Counted from the first letter of the stretch, positions 44,698 to 56,370 are shown. The stretch: DNA of 64,000 nucleotides from Ophiosphaerella korrae (GCA_028456385.1 JALNQF010000006.1:496001-560000); one strand, 5' to 3'. Notes: a model not told the origin generated them from the letters alone. Program-made: numbers and translations.

Positions 44698-46391
44698 ATG
44701 CCTGCCATTGCAAATGCAGGTGCTGCGGTCCGCGCTGATGCGCCCGAATTCGAGAAGGTTGTTTGGCACAAGCTGCCAAACATGCGTAAGCTATACTGGC
44801 ATGCCTGTATACTCTGCGTTGCCTCAGCCACCACTGGTTATGATGGGTAAATTCTAAATCCTTTGTCTTAAGAATGTATGGTTAACACTTTACAGTATGA
44901 TGATGAACTCATCCCAGCAGATGAGTCGCTGGGCCGCCTACTTCGACCACCCAGATGACAACCGTCTCGGTCTTATGAACAACGCCTATAACATTGGCAG
45001 TATCGTCAGTTTTTTTGCCGTCCCATTTTTCACTCAGGCTTTTGGTCGTAAGATCCCCATCGCTACTGGCTGCACTATCATGATTGCTGGTGCCCTCATC
45101 TCCTGCTTCTCGACCAACTGGAAAATCTACTTCGCTGGTCGCTTTGTGCTCGGCTTTGGCAATTCTTTCGCACAAATGTGCTCGCCTATTCTTCTTACTG
45201 AGATCTGCCATCCTCAGCATCGTGCAAGATTCACTGCCGTCTACAATTGTCTTTGGCATCTGGGCGCTCTAATTGTCGCTTTCATCGGTTGGGGCACGTC
45301 CTATGTTCCCAATGAGTGGTCCTGGAGGTCAATCACCTTGCTCCAAGGCCTCCCATCCACCATCCAGCTCTGCTTCATCTGGTGGGTTCCCGAATCTCCC
45401 CGTTGGCTCATCTCTAAAGAGCGTTATGAGGAGGCCGAGTCTATGCTTGCCTACTACCACGCTGAGGGCGATCGTAACAACGCTACTGTTCAATTCTCAT
45501 ATCAGGAGATGAAAGAGACCATCAGAATGGAGATGGATGCAAACACTAACTCGAGCTATCTCGACTTCGTGAAGACTAAGGGTAACCGATGGAGGCTTGC
45601 CATCCTTATCTCTCTGGGTATCATCTCGCAATACTCTGGAAACGCTCTATTCTCCAACTACATCAATCTTGTTTACACCGGAGCCGGTATCACGTCCCAG
45701 AACCAGAAGCTTGCTCTCTCCGCCGGCGAGCGTGTCCTCTACCTCATTGTCGCTCTCTACGCCGCCACGCTAGCTGACAAAGTTGGTCGTCGCCCTCTCT
45801 TCTTGACTGCTACTTCTGGTATGGTGGTAGCCTTCATCTGCTGGACCATTACCTGCGCTGTCTATGAGAACTCTGGTGATAGCAATAAATCTGCCGGTTA
45901 TGCTCAGATTCCCTTCGTCTGGATCTTCGGTGTCTTCTACGCATTCGCTTGGTCCGGTCTTCTCGTTGCTTATGCGCTCGAAATTCTTCCCTACGCTCTC
46001 CGCGCCAAGGGTCTCATGATCATGAACATCACTGTCCAGGCTATCTTGGCTGTTGGTGGTCAGACAAACCCTGTCGCCTGGAAGCGTCTCCCCAAGCACT
46101 GGAACTTAGCTCTTTTCTACACTGTAAGTCTACATCAAACCTTCAAACAAGCCAGAGAAAAAAAAGCTAATTCCTGTCTAGCTGTGGATTACTGTCGAAC
46201 TTATCTGGGTCTACTTCATTTACCCTGAGACCAAGGGCCCAACTCTTGAGGAAATCTCCCGTATCTTCGATGGCGACTCCGCCGTTGCCCATATCGACAT
46301 GCATGCTATCGAGAAGGACATTCAAGAGGACCGCCTGGATAACATCCATGACGAGAAGAACGCATCACGTGTTGAGCAAACTCGCGTCTAA
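44698..46391 (+). CDS. MFS sugar transporter (lactose permease/hexose type)
   Basis: Plasma-membrane proton-coupled sugar uptake. Exons 44698-44846, 44896-46123 and 46182-46391, giving 528 residues with matching phases. Signature elements of the sugar-porter family are a segment like AFGRKIPIATG, the PESPRWL motif closing the first half, DKVGRRPLF after the seventh helix and YPETKGPTLEEI after helix 12. Twelve hydrophobic segments are visible. The N-terminal part (WHKLPNMRKLYW then YDGMMMNSSQQM) is typical of the lactose permease/Lac12-like branch, so a disaccharide or hexose substrate is likely but not provable. Confidence 0.94.
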
Positions 46392-47767
46392 GTCATCTCT
46401 CGCCTTTAGGGAAGCATGATCATAGATCTGTGAATCTCACAGAATGAGATTTAGTACCTTATAATTGGGGGAAATATTTAGTGGAGGATTGGTGTCAGAA
46501 CATTTATGCCATAACACTAGTAGTATCAATAATATCGCTGGCTTTGGTTCAAAATTGTTGGGGCACTGCAATGCGTAAATGTTTGTGGTTACGGATAAAT
46601 TATGATTCAATTTAGGCATGCCAGCGTCACTGCAAGTTTCCGGGCTGGCGGCTCACCTCTCCAGCACCGCTGATTGGTTCGCGTATACCAAAGGACGTTG
46701 GTATTGAAGCGCCGTTGAGATTTGGCAAGGACCAGGGCACTTGACGCGCAATAATAACTCACCGTCACGATCCAGACTGCGCGATCGAAGCAATAGTAGT
46801 GTGATCATCGTCACGACAGAAACTACTTGACTCTTGCACTCTTGAAGTCAATGCCTTGGAGTCCGAACCCTAACATTGCCCCTACAGGTGTCCTTCGTGG
46901 CTTGAGGGAGGGATCTCGCAATATCCCTTCACGCGTATGCTTCCATGGTTGCCCACGTCCTTGCATATTAGGTTTTCCGATGCTGACCATCTCTTCATAT
47001 CTATCATTCATTTGCCTGTAAATTAAATCTAAGTATATGTTTGTGATAAATAATTACTCTCTCCAAAGTACCTCAATTACATTTTAGAAAAGATAGCAAT
47101 GATGATGGTCCACAAGCGCTCGTCATGCCGTGTTGTACCACCCAGCACACATGGCTGACGAAGACTGTCATATTTAATTCTGGAATGTGACCAACTAGAT
47201 GAAAACCAATCTTGTCTGATATTTTCAAATATCTAGTTGTTTGAATCCAAGGTCAAATTTTCGTTTTTGTTTGACTTGTGGGTTAATTTTGATTTTCTTC
47301 CTCCCGATGTCACTGCATAGAAGCACAACAACCTCTCGAGCTCAAGCGCAGTGCTTGAAATAGGATAATCATATCGCAGGCTATAAGCTAACGGACTTTC
47401 GATGGGATGCATGAGCTTTCGACGCACCTACCGCCAGCTAAAATGAGGCGATCGCATGACGCTCATAGCAAATTGTAGTATTGCATGGTACGCAGAACCT
47501 ATTTCTAAAAGACATGAAGAGAGAATAGACTTTATAGCGCAAGACTAATATTCCGAGAATAGCTATTGTTATAACCCGTTGTTGAGTTTGTTATGTTGGG
47601 GAGTGTCTGTGTTGTCTCGTCACGCAGTGTCTCGCTACGCAGTGACCGACGTTACTCATCCTTGGGGTGAAATAGCCCTAAAATAATGTTTGCCCGGAGA
47701 TTGGAAGAATAGCAAGCGGTGGCATGATATTTTAAGCTAAATTCATGAAATCGTCTCGTAGCGTTGT
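46392..47767. other. Intergenic, no gene seen
   Basis: AT-rich. A short imperfect repeat (GTCTCG.CACGCAGT-type text) lies near 47613-47647. No coding region was recognised. Confidence 0.45.
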
Positions 47768-48205
47768 GTGTCTCGCTGCACCGTAGGTGACCTTACAAAG
47801 TCTTCAGGACTTACATCATGCCCGGGTTGTGGACGAGACGATTTGAATCCTGCAGAATTGAAGATTCGTCAAGATACGGACTGCTGCGTGACTGAATGCG
47901 ACTTCAAGTTTCTTTATACCCATGTCATCGCCCGTGTTCCACGAGACAAGGTTGGATCCTATCTCCTAGAATTCGATCGAACCTACAAACTTTCACCAAC
48001 CGTCGATCCTCAGCACGGAAAGGATCCCATGCGATTCTTGGAGAGTGCAGGAATAGACGTTGTGCATTGGACTGCGATTGCCTGGATTCGGTGGCATGGA
48101 ACCATCCATCCCCGTTTGCTTACCTTATTCGATGCATATTTTAACTTTGGTCTACGACCACCCTTTCATTGGGAATACGACACATCAGGACGGAAGCCGA
48201 TGTAG
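47768..48205 (+). pseudogene. Fragment of an unknown protein, no start codon
   Basis: A 145-codon open frame directly after an in-frame TAG (47759-47761), with no ATG for its first 100 codons. It reads like real protein: SCPGCGRDDL with a CxxC pair, DCCVTECDFKFLY and HWTAIAWIRWHG, then a long aromatic C-terminal part. I do not recognise it. Either an upstream exon is missing or the gene is eroded, as in its neighbours. A shadow ORF cannot be excluded. Confidence 0.3.
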
Positions 48206-48460
48206 GACTTACCACAACTGCTCTTGGCGAGAGATAATGGTCTACTAGGAACAGATGTTTATTATGCGCCCAATATGATAGGTAGCAAAAAATGAGGAAG
48301 GAGAAAATATGACCAAAGTATATCAATACCTACAACCAATTCTAGGATCTCGGGAAAGGTGCGCATTGATCTTCGATCTTCACTAGAACTTCTAACGTTA
48401 CAGCGATGATTGGATTCAAAGTCTATTTTCGGAGTGTCATATTGGTCCAAAGTAGCGCAC

Positions 48461-49309
48461 CTATGCGCTTTGCACCTCGCAAGATTCATTGATGGGCTCT
48501 CCCGAATCAAAAACAACGTGCAGTCTATAGCATTCTACAGGGCATGTCGACAGCCTCACGAATTCATGCAGTGCCTGGACTCTTTTTTCCCATGTAGGTG
48601 GTTGCGAACCGAGATCCATCAGCTTTTGTACCGTGCTATAGTGTTGAGAAAAGCTGGCTTGGTATATAGCGGCCTAACCGAAGCGTGCTTCTGAGTGCAC
48701 ATCGGCACCTGCCTCCACGAGTATCCCCAACACATGGTCTGAGCCCGTGATAGCGGCAAGGTGCAATGGTGTGTTACCATGATGATCCGTTGTGGAAGTC
48801 TCGGCGCCTGTTGCAATCAGAAGTTTTACTGCTTCACACATTCCTCGACCCGCAGCGTAGTGGAGGGGCGTCAGTAGCGATCCATCGGCGAGGAAAGGGT
48901 TTTTTCCATTAGTCTTCAATTGCTCGATCAATGCCTTCATGTAACCAACAGAACCTTTTCCAGCCAGCCGATGAAGTAGCGTGGTTCCCCAACTGTCCTC
49001 TTGCATCAGATTCATTCCTGGTAAAGCGATCAAGCGATCGAAAATATCGTTCCGATCATGAAAGACGGCCCACTCTAGTACAGAGCCCATGTCGCCTTTG
49101 TCAAACCAGAATGTGATGAACTCAAGCCCGTCGGTCAGCTCCCAATGTCGGAACGCACGAGTTCTATGTCTAATGGCTATGCGCTGGAGGCATCTGACGA
49201 ATCACGCATAGAATTGTCCGTTGAGTAAGAGGAGAGATAGGACATCCCGAGGTGAGAGCCATGAAGCAATTTTATCAGTCAATTCAAGCGGTAGGATTGA
49301 GGGTGACAT
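48461..49309 (-). pseudogene. F-box-like/ankyrin protein with two nonsense codons
   Basis: The frame from an ATG at 49309 runs 282 codons to a stop at 48461-48463 with two in-frame stops, TGA at 49202-49204 and TAG at 48674-48676. The N-terminus (PLELTDKIASWLSPRDVLSL) looks like an F-box, followed by ankyrin-type repeats (GTTLLHRLAGKG, LTPLHYAAGRG, NTPLHLAAITGS). Each stop could arise from one C-to-T change (an Arg CGA and a Gln CAG). It shows the same design as the intact ankyrin gene 2.2 kb away, with the transposon between. F-box/ankyrin proteins act as substrate adaptors of SCF ubiquitin ligases; this copy is presumably non-functional. Confidence 0.7.
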
Positions 49310-49703
49310 CGTCAATCGTGGCAGTGGAGTAGATGTGAAAGATACAGTGTAATATGAACCTTTGGAGCTGTTTGAATTTATTGCTGCACGTGCTGCACTA
49401 CCACAACTGTGTCGCTATTATAATATCGATATGCCGTAGGGACCTTATCTCACTATCGAGTTAGCGGTAATCGGCTATGGGACAAGCTTGATCGTTTCAT
49501 TTAAGCGTTCGAATGATCAAGAATCAGAAGCGTCACTGGAGAAAAAAAAAATTTGGTGGTGGATTTTTTAATAATGGAAAAAGAGGAATTCGAAAAACTG
49601 AAATCTGCTTGCGGTACCCTGGAGCAGCCGTTTGCTAGCGTCTCCTATTCCGTCACCATCATTGGCCATAAGTTTGGTGTTGTGGTGTGCCTTTTGCATG
49701 ATA
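49310..49703. other. Spacer before transposon, no gene seen
   Basis: AT-rich spacer. A plus-strand frame from 49553 crosses into the transposon end and was not accepted as a gene. Confidence 0.5.
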
Positions 49704-51052
49704 CAGTGACTGGACATAAGTTTAGCACAGCGTGGCACGTGCGCGCCCAACACGAGATTGACGCCTTATCGTTCACAACCACCCACCACCTAAAATTATA
49801 CAGAAACTTGGTTTTTTTGATGCATTTGAAGAGATTTGAATCAGTATTTGGTCTGCCAGCCTCGTGCGTGCCTACAAGCTTGAATCCTCCTCGGCATACT
49901 CAAGATAAGCTTGCGTATGAGCGCACCTGGTATACGCCGCCAGCACTCCTTCAAGGCGCTGCAGAAGCCCTCCCACTCCTCTTTAGCTTGTGAGGAGTTA
50001 TTGTATTGTGGGTAGTGCTTATGCATCATCTTCTTAAGATGCCACTAGAGGTGCTCAATTGGATTAAGATTAGGTGAGTAAGGTGGCTAGAATATAGGTG
50101 TAATGTAGTGTTAAGCTATCTATCTTATCGTTGCGCGCGAGGTGTGTATGCGCGCATTATCCTGCATGAAAAGCTGAGACTACTACTAGTAAGGTAGTAG
50201 ACTTCTACGAAGAGCTTTAATGTAACTTTTGCTTAAGTAGCTACGTTGTCGTGCACGCTTATCTCTCTCTATAATAACGAGTAGACTACGGCGCAGTCTA
50301 CCTCGTTTATCTAGCTATATAGATGCCTATACTATCTGCGCTAGGCGCTGATAAGTATTAACCTTAGTAATTATCTCTAGTTTCTATTTCTCCTACGTAA
50401 ACCAAAAGCACTACTCGCGGTTGTGGCTAGAGCCCTTCTAAATAGAGCACTTATCTAAGAACTTTAGTGTACGCGAGTGCTACTAAAAGTGACAGTACTG
50501 TCAGCAGAACTGTAGGCGTTTTTAAGCATAGCTGCGATTAAGTTTTAGATGCTTTTTGCATAGATTTTTAATAAGGCTATATCTTCTAATATAGTAGTAT
50601 AATGTCTTGTGGCTAGGTAGCTTTAAAGGAGTCCTATCTGCTGCTACAACTATAGTAGCTTTAGCGAGCTCTAAGTACTCAATCTTTAGCTGAGCACGAA
50701 CCTTGCGATAGATAAGCTTCTTCTAGCGTAGCGATAGTATAGGTAGACGGCTACTGCGAGGTTTATCTTTAACGCTGCCTGTTTCGCGGTATTTTTTCAT
50801 GATCCGGCTGATAGCTAATGGTGTGCAGCCTAACTGTGGCGCAACTTCAGAGTGCCCTGCACCAGCTAATACCATCCCAATAATCCTATTGCGCTCGTCT
50901 AGATTCAAATTTGGCTTTCTGCGAGCATTTCCATCTATCTCTCGTCCAAATTGGCGCGGTGTAGCCATAGTTGTAGTGGGTTGAAGTGGTGACGCAGTTT
51001 GGAGGTGCACGGTGAGTTAAGCTTGGCGTGCTAAACTTTAGTCCTAGTACAG
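49704..51052 (-). mobile_element. RIP-eroded Tc1-like transposon
   Basis: It is flanked by TA (49702-49703 and 51053-51054). Its ends form a degenerate inverted repeat (49704-49728 against 51028-51052) that shares GGAC, then a GTTTAGCAC core. Length is 1,349 bp. The interior is dense in TA and in-frame TAG/TAA, with CG retained, the pattern left by repeat-induced point mutation. It separates a broken F-box/ankyrin gene from an intact ankyrin gene. Confidence 0.85.
49841..51010 (-). pseudogene. Tc1/mariner transposase, inactivated
   Basis: An intact N-terminal stretch (likely start near 50969) carries an Arg/Lys-rich HTH (LDERNRIIGMVLAGAGHSEVA as a winged helix; RETGSVKDKPRS as the Tc1 GRPR-like motif). 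Downstream, in the same direction and broken by many stops, come FMQDNARIHT (second catalytic Asp), SPNLNPIEHL, in which the third Asp-containing SPD motif has become SPN, and the terminal KECWRRIPGALIRKLI. Stops replace Gln and Trp codons (CAG to TAG, TGG to TAG), and the Asp-to-Asn change is G-to-A. Dead. Confidence 0.85.
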
Positions 51053-51549
51053 TACCCGGAAGCCTCATGTACTGCGTCTTCATGTTGGCTAGTGTAGCCA
51101 TAATTGAGATCTAAAGATTGATTCATATGGAAAATGCGATGGTATTATTATAAACACTTCCCTGTCTGAGTCACTTTTCGTAAACGGAACCTGGTAGAGT
51201 GGACACGTCGGTTCGCATCCCTGTAAGTGGACTCTGGTAACTGGAATCCGCACTTCATATCATTGGCCGCTTATTTGCCTCTACCCGCCAGGGATTTGGT
51301 GCGCATGGTAAGCCTTAGACCAATAGTAAGCTTAGCCCATACACTCCGCGCAATGGCCCCCTCACTATGGCACACGCACAAGTGGGCAAAATTGTTTACC
51401 CGGAAATCGAATCAGATTTTGTGTGTGCACAGTGGCCAAAGTCTCTAGGAAACGATAACAGTGAGTACATTAAGTGCGCCTAGTGTTGCGCAACTTTGAC
51501 CTTCGCTGAAGGTGGACCCGCCATAACCCTCATCCGCATCACTCTAAGA

Positions 51550-52719
51550 ATGGCCTTTGCCAATTTGCCTATCGACCTGCTGTACAATTTAGCAGGGCAC
51601 TTACACGAGGAAAAGGACCTCAATGCCTTCATACGGAGCTCTCACTACATCTATAAGTTATTGGATCGGTACTTCTATCAAAATAATAGGAAATACTATA
51701 GTAGCTCAGCTTTACTATGGGCAGCTACTCATGGGCGACAACAAACAGCTCTAAAGTCAATACAAGCGCTGGTTGGGACCCAGAATGATTTAGTCCAACT
51801 TCAGGCAGCTTTGCTTCTAGCTGTAACAAATCGCCATTGGGAAGTAGTAAGGCTTCTAGCTGATCATTCGAGCGTTGATGTTTATGCAGAGTGCGAACAC
51901 TTTGGCAACATACTTCAGGCCGTTTCGTGGGCGGGGAGCGACCAGCAAACGCTAGATATACTAGTCAGTAAGGGCGTCAATGTTAATGCGCAAGGCGGAT
52001 ACTTCGGCAACGCGCTTCAAGCGGCATCATGGAATAATAACCAAGAAACCGTAAAATGGCTCCTTCAACAAGGTGCTGATGTTAACACGCAAAATGGACA
52101 ATACGGCAACGCACTCCAAGCTGCATCATGGGCTGGTTCCTTTGATCTTGTGGAACTGTTACTGGACAAGGGTGCTGATGTTAACGCCCAGGGTGGATAC
52201 TATGGAACTGCACTACAAGCAGCTGCATGGCGAGGAAGTGAGGATATAGTCATACTTTTGCTTGATAAGAAGGCCAACGTTAACTTGCAGGGTGGGCACT
52301 ATGGAAACGCTCTACAGGTGGCCTCATGGGGGGGTTATCTGCGTATAGTAAAGTTACTCCTTGACGCAAATGCCAATATAGATGCACAGGGTGGATATTG
52401 TGGCAATGCGCTTCAAGTGGCCTCGTGGAAAGGTCATGAACGTATAGTCAAGTTACTGCTTGATGCCAAGGCTGACGCCAATGTGCAGGGTGGACACTTT
52501 AGCAACGCGCTTCAGGCAGCTTCGTGGAGAGGCTACAAGCCAATTATTAAGCTTTTAGTTGAAAAAGGTGCAGACATGTATATCCCAGGTATCTATAACA
52601 ATGCACTAGATGCTGCTTCGGCTGGAGGCCATCATCAGATTGTAAGATTGTTAATATATTTAGGTCTACGTCAACACTTCAGCCAAGTCATTCGACAATG
52701 CATTCAGGGTAGATTCTAG
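51550..52719 (+). CDS. F-box-like/ankyrin-repeat protein
   Basis: Intronless, 389 residues from the ATG at 51550. The N-terminus (about 1-45, NLPIDLLYNLAGHLHEEKDL) resembles an F-box-like helix set. From about residue 130 there are eight or nine ankyrin-type repeats of about 33 residues with nearly fixed text GG(Y/H)(Y/F)GNALQAASW and (I/V)VKLLL(D)xxAD(V)N. These repeats are much more alike than in most ankyrin proteins, suggesting recent unit duplication or gene conversion. The GGxYGNALQAAS type is common in fungal NLR and incompatibility-related proteins; as the sole domain here with an F-box, a ubiquitin-ligase adaptor role is inferred. Confidence 0.88.
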   Translation: MAFANLPIDLLYNLAGHLHEEKDLNAFIRSSHYIYKLLDRYFYQNNRKYYSSSALLWAATHGRQQTALKSIQALVGTQNDLVQLQAALLLAVTNRHWEVVRLLADHSSVDVYAECEHFGNILQAVSWAGSDQQTLDILVSKGVNVNAQGGYFGNALQAASWNNNQETVKWLLQQGADVNTQNGQYGNALQAASWAGSFDLVELLLDKGADVNAQGGYYGTALQAAAWRGSEDIVILLLDKKANVNLQGGHYGNALQVASWGGYLRIVKLLLDANANIDAQGGYCGNALQVASWKGHERIVKLLLDAKADANVQGGHFSNALQAASWRGYKPIIKLLVEKGADMYIPGIYNNALDAASAGGHHQIVRLLIYLGLRQHFSQVIRQCIQGRF

Positions 52720-52803
52720 AAGAGAAGTTAGTATAGCTACGTAGAATGTTATGAACAAATAGGAATAGATTTAATGTTTCAAAAACGGACTAAAAAATTA
52801 ATA

Positions 52804-53370
52804 CTACAGTACGACTGTTGATATTCGCTTTACCTTCAGACCCTTGTTGATGCCGTCGCCACAATTACTGGCCTTGCGCTTTCTTGGCGTCTTTCTAAAT
52901 GGCGGAATGTCATGAACAGAAATCGCTGGATCCAAAATGCTTTTTCAGAACTAATATGACTCTTGCAGCGTAGGTGGAGATATTTAGATAAGAGATCTTG
53001 CCTCTGACTGAATTGTTTCTTCATATAGTTGTGCAGCTAGTGAGTCGTGGAACCGGGCAAAGCGGGTGGCCATGGGTGCGCCTGGCTTTCCTAAGCAAAA
53101 CAAACAGTGCCCAGCGACAACCACTCCTCCTTTGCATTGGGCAAGACCACAGTAATCGGAGATGTGAGGGAAATGCTGTAACCTAAGGTGCTGGTCCCAC
53201 GTCTCATCTGCTGTACACCACAAATCGTGTTCGAAGCAGTAGTGCATACGTGTGCGTATAGGTCGCTCGTTAGGGACTCCGTTGGCTCTTTATAAGGTGC
53301 TATACCGAATGCTCATTCGATGGACACCAAATACTATGCTTAAAGCAATAATGCATATTCGTGAGTATGG
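52804..53370 (-). pseudogene. Relic of a C2H2-type zinc-finger protein
   Basis: Minus-strand text shows MHYCFEHDLWCTADE, FPHISDYCGLAQC, GHCLFCLGKPG and a His-containing region, then SSEKAFWIQ, SVHDIPPFRKTPRKRKA and a stop at 52804. Stops and at least one frameshift interrupt it. The HYCF-H-WC block occurs twice: in the frame just given and again upstream at about 53327-53357, so a finger unit was duplicated. The pattern recalls C2H2 arrays near the C-terminus of fungal proteins that end in a Lys/Arg-rich stretch. It is degenerate; no function remains. Confidence 0.5.
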
Positions 53371-54955
53371 TTTACTCATTTAGGACACAATGTGTCTCTG
53401 AAATGTGATGCGCCAGTTCGAAAGTATTCTTCAACAGTTCATCACAACAATCCCATAAACACTGATGACTTCATCTGGCGGAGATATTCTGTAACATGTG
53501 AACTGTGACGTGAGTAAGTGTTTTTACGAAAGCAAAAGTTGTAGTCGTTCCGGAGACAGGTTCTAATGACAACCTCAAACTGCCGCTTCATATGCTCCTT
53601 TGCAGCTTCCACACGTTTTTTTTCGTGCACAACCTAGGAGGTGGTCATTCATACATTTTGGAGTCCGTATCATTGTAAGGAGATGCGAAAATGCTTGTAA
53701 TATATGACTTATGGTTTAAGTTTTTCTTTATATATGTTATAACAGTTGTCCTCCGTTGGCTCCGCTAAATTATGAGTATACCAAGGTTTATGGAGATTAA
53801 TAATATCAATAATTAGTTCAATTATTGCTTTAAGGAGAGGCGTGTGCTCAGGGTGAAGTTCTTGCTGTGCTCAATTCCTATTATGTACTAACATTGATGA
53901 AAGTAATCGGGTTGAACCCTGAGACAACAAGTATGTCTAAACAGATTTAAAGGCGCCGAGGCACTCCTGGGCTTCACTTATTGATTGGATGAGACTGCTT
54001 GTTCCGTCGGGGCATGAATGATCTGCTGTGCCCCCCTTCCTCCTCCTCCTCCTCCTCCTCCTAGGGGCGTTGTGCTGCGGTCTCCATAATAACGTGTTGG
54101 GAAGCTCTGATCAAACCGTTTCTCTAGGCAATTTTTATGGTAGCCACGAAAGCCCCTTGTATTGTTGTCTCTACCCCACGGACCTGGTCACAAGACCCTT
54201 GACATATGCATGATCCACTACTCAGTGGCATGTTACGCGCCTTTCACTCTGCCAAATACAGAGAAAAGCTGCGAATTGACCGAATGGTGGGCTATGAGAC
54301 CCTCCTATCAGTCATAGGTATCTTGTTGACATGGCATAGCCTCAGCTTGGCTGTGTCCAAAGTATCGAAGCAGCTTGATAACGACTCCTCCGCATCACCT
54401 ACCCACCAATTCCATGCCTTTCTTCGCTATCAGTATCAGATGGTCCAACTAGTGTTTAGATGGATTCTATGCGCCGAATAGACATATTAGTTTCGTACTA
54501 TGACACTAGTCAAGCATGGATTCCGTGGAGGCGATGACTTTCTAAGCTGACACTGCATATAGGATAGAAGGCGCAGCAGTTCATGCCCGAAGGAGGTGTT
54601 TGGGTGATATTGAGAAAGCTCGGATCCAAAATTCGTTGGCTGGGTATCGCCCATGCATTGCGCGGCGCGGATTGTACAGGGCTACATGAAAGTCTAATTC
54701 GCTTGGAGTGCTTTCCACTCGTGAATACAATTTGACGAAGTGGAGCTTGGTGTCTCATATCAGCCTGATCTTTTCGTTGGCAAGGCATACTCAGCTCCAC
54801 CACCCTGATCCGTACCGCATCAAGGTCAGGAAGGCTTAAATACCAATGGCAATCGCCCTCCAAGGACTCTCTATCAACTCCTTGAATCGCAGCAACTTGC
54901 CCATATAACAATTCTTTCAATTGATATTTTCTAAAAATTCAATACCAACTTCACA
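53371..54955. other. Intergenic with a (TCC)8 tract
   Basis: No supported gene. A (TCC)8-type tract lies at 54038-54061. A 91-codon frame at 54206-54481 has no recognisable feature. Confidence 0.5.
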
Positions 54956-56370
54956 ATGGTATCCACTCGAAAGAAGAATTACACCCCGAACCCTCTCCGC
55001 AAAAAACAGGGTTGTCGAGCCTCTTTGGTTAACCCAGTTCCATCCGCTGATCTTACAAATCATCTCGATAAAAAGGCTACACCTGGGTTGTCTTCACTAT
55101 CTGTATCGACTATCGTGAACGCTCAGCCAGAAATTGCAGGCGATAGCACTGTACAAGCAGAAACCTCACTTGAAGATCAGGCTCTCACAGCAGATGTCAA
55201 AGCTCACCTCAGAAACAACGGAGGTTCTATGGAGGTCAGATTGGAAGACGATCATCCGCCAGCGCAAGCACCGTCAAACACCGAAGTTGGTGGTGATAGC
55301 ACACCATACGGTCGACTGGAGTCGTCCGAAGTTGTTACCCCACTTGAAGCTAAGCCCGCCGATGTGTCCCCTATTGCGGTGCTTGATGATACGATCGGCA
55401 CTGAATCGAACAAAAAAGAAGCCTCTCAAGTATTGGCTTTCCTGAGGGATTCGAATGATTCCACTGCGGAAAGTTCACTCGTATCTGATCAATCAAGGTT
55501 TTCTATTCAAGCGCAAGATATTATGTCTTTACCCAAGAAAAGCAAGGATGTTACACATGTCGAGAGGGCTGAGTTGACGAGCGATAATCAGGGCCTTGGA
55601 GATGACCCACAATTTCATGCCGAAGACAACGGAGCTGAAATGCTGGAGGACGATGCCAATCACAACCGCCAGACTGAACCTGATCCCACAGAAGGACAAT
55701 CCCCACGGCCTCCCAGAGATGTATTTGACGGTAGTGCACGCCAGACCGTGAGCCCAGTTGGCTCTACATCGAATCACGTCGAAGTGAACGTTACAGGCGA
55801 CGATAATGAGGGTGAGGCGAGTCAGAACAAGAAGCGCCGCTGTGTAGAGATCGACACAACAGAAGATGAGGGCGATAAGACTGAAGTTGACGATAGAGAT
55901 CCCTACGATATGCTTGAAGAGCTTCGGAAGAAGGAATGCACGCGCCGCTCAAGTCGTTCCACACAGGAACGAAAACTACATTCGGGCGTGATTTCATGGG
56001 CGACGCAATCTTCGACGCCGAACAGACAAATAAGGCTGATAATATTTACTGTTTGGTACAAGATCAGTGGATTGAATTGCAAACTGAAGTTGCGGCCAAA
56101 CTCGAAACCCAAGGAACGACACAACGACTGCCTGAAGTAGATGATTTCGCAAAATTGATGAAAGGCTTTGTCAAGGGTGTCGAGGAAAATGGACACCTCG
56201 ATTTAGATCGAGTATATACCCTACAAGCTGCAGCCGCTACCTTGTTAGAGTTTCTACGAGGGAGATTCGAGGACGAAACCATTAACGCCAAGTCGCATCT
56301 ATTTCATGATGTGATGAAAGACCTGCGTGATCATAGCAGTATATACTCAGTTATCACAGTCTACCCTTAG
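54956..56370 (+). pseudogene. Unknown protein, low-complexity N-terminus, frameshifted
   Basis: The frame from ATG 54956 encodes an acidic, Ser/Thr/Glu-rich disordered region (about 340 codons) with a basic start (MVSTRKKNYTPNPLRKKQG). Near 55972-55975, a run of four A, coding character moves to the -1 frame and continues as a helical C-terminus with NIYCLVQDQWIELQTE, LEFLRGRFEDE and LFHDVMKDL, ending at 56370. The first frame after the run looks non-native. I do not recognise the family. The break is either a one-base loss in the A-run or a programmed -1 frameshift, and it lies in a region rich in other disrupted genes, favouring mutation. Confidence 0.55.

Noticed and set aside
47613..47647. 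Short repeats GTCTCG/CACGCAGT as an LTR or transposon end
   Set aside because: No matching second end, target duplication or internal coding region was found in the window.
49553..49993. 146-codon plus-strand frame next to the Tc1 element
   Set aside because: It runs into the transposon's inverted repeat and overlaps the antisense of the transposase C-terminus, so it is most likely chance.
51185..51230. Possible tRNA-like fragment (A-box TGGTAGAGTGG and B-box GGTTCGCATCC)
   Set aside because: The boxes are about 7 bases apart, too close for a tRNA, and no stems or anticodon loop could be drawn. At most a tRNA-derived relic.
54206..54481. 91-codon frame with a hydrophobic stretch
   Set aside because: Too short, no homologue recognised, and no neighbouring support.
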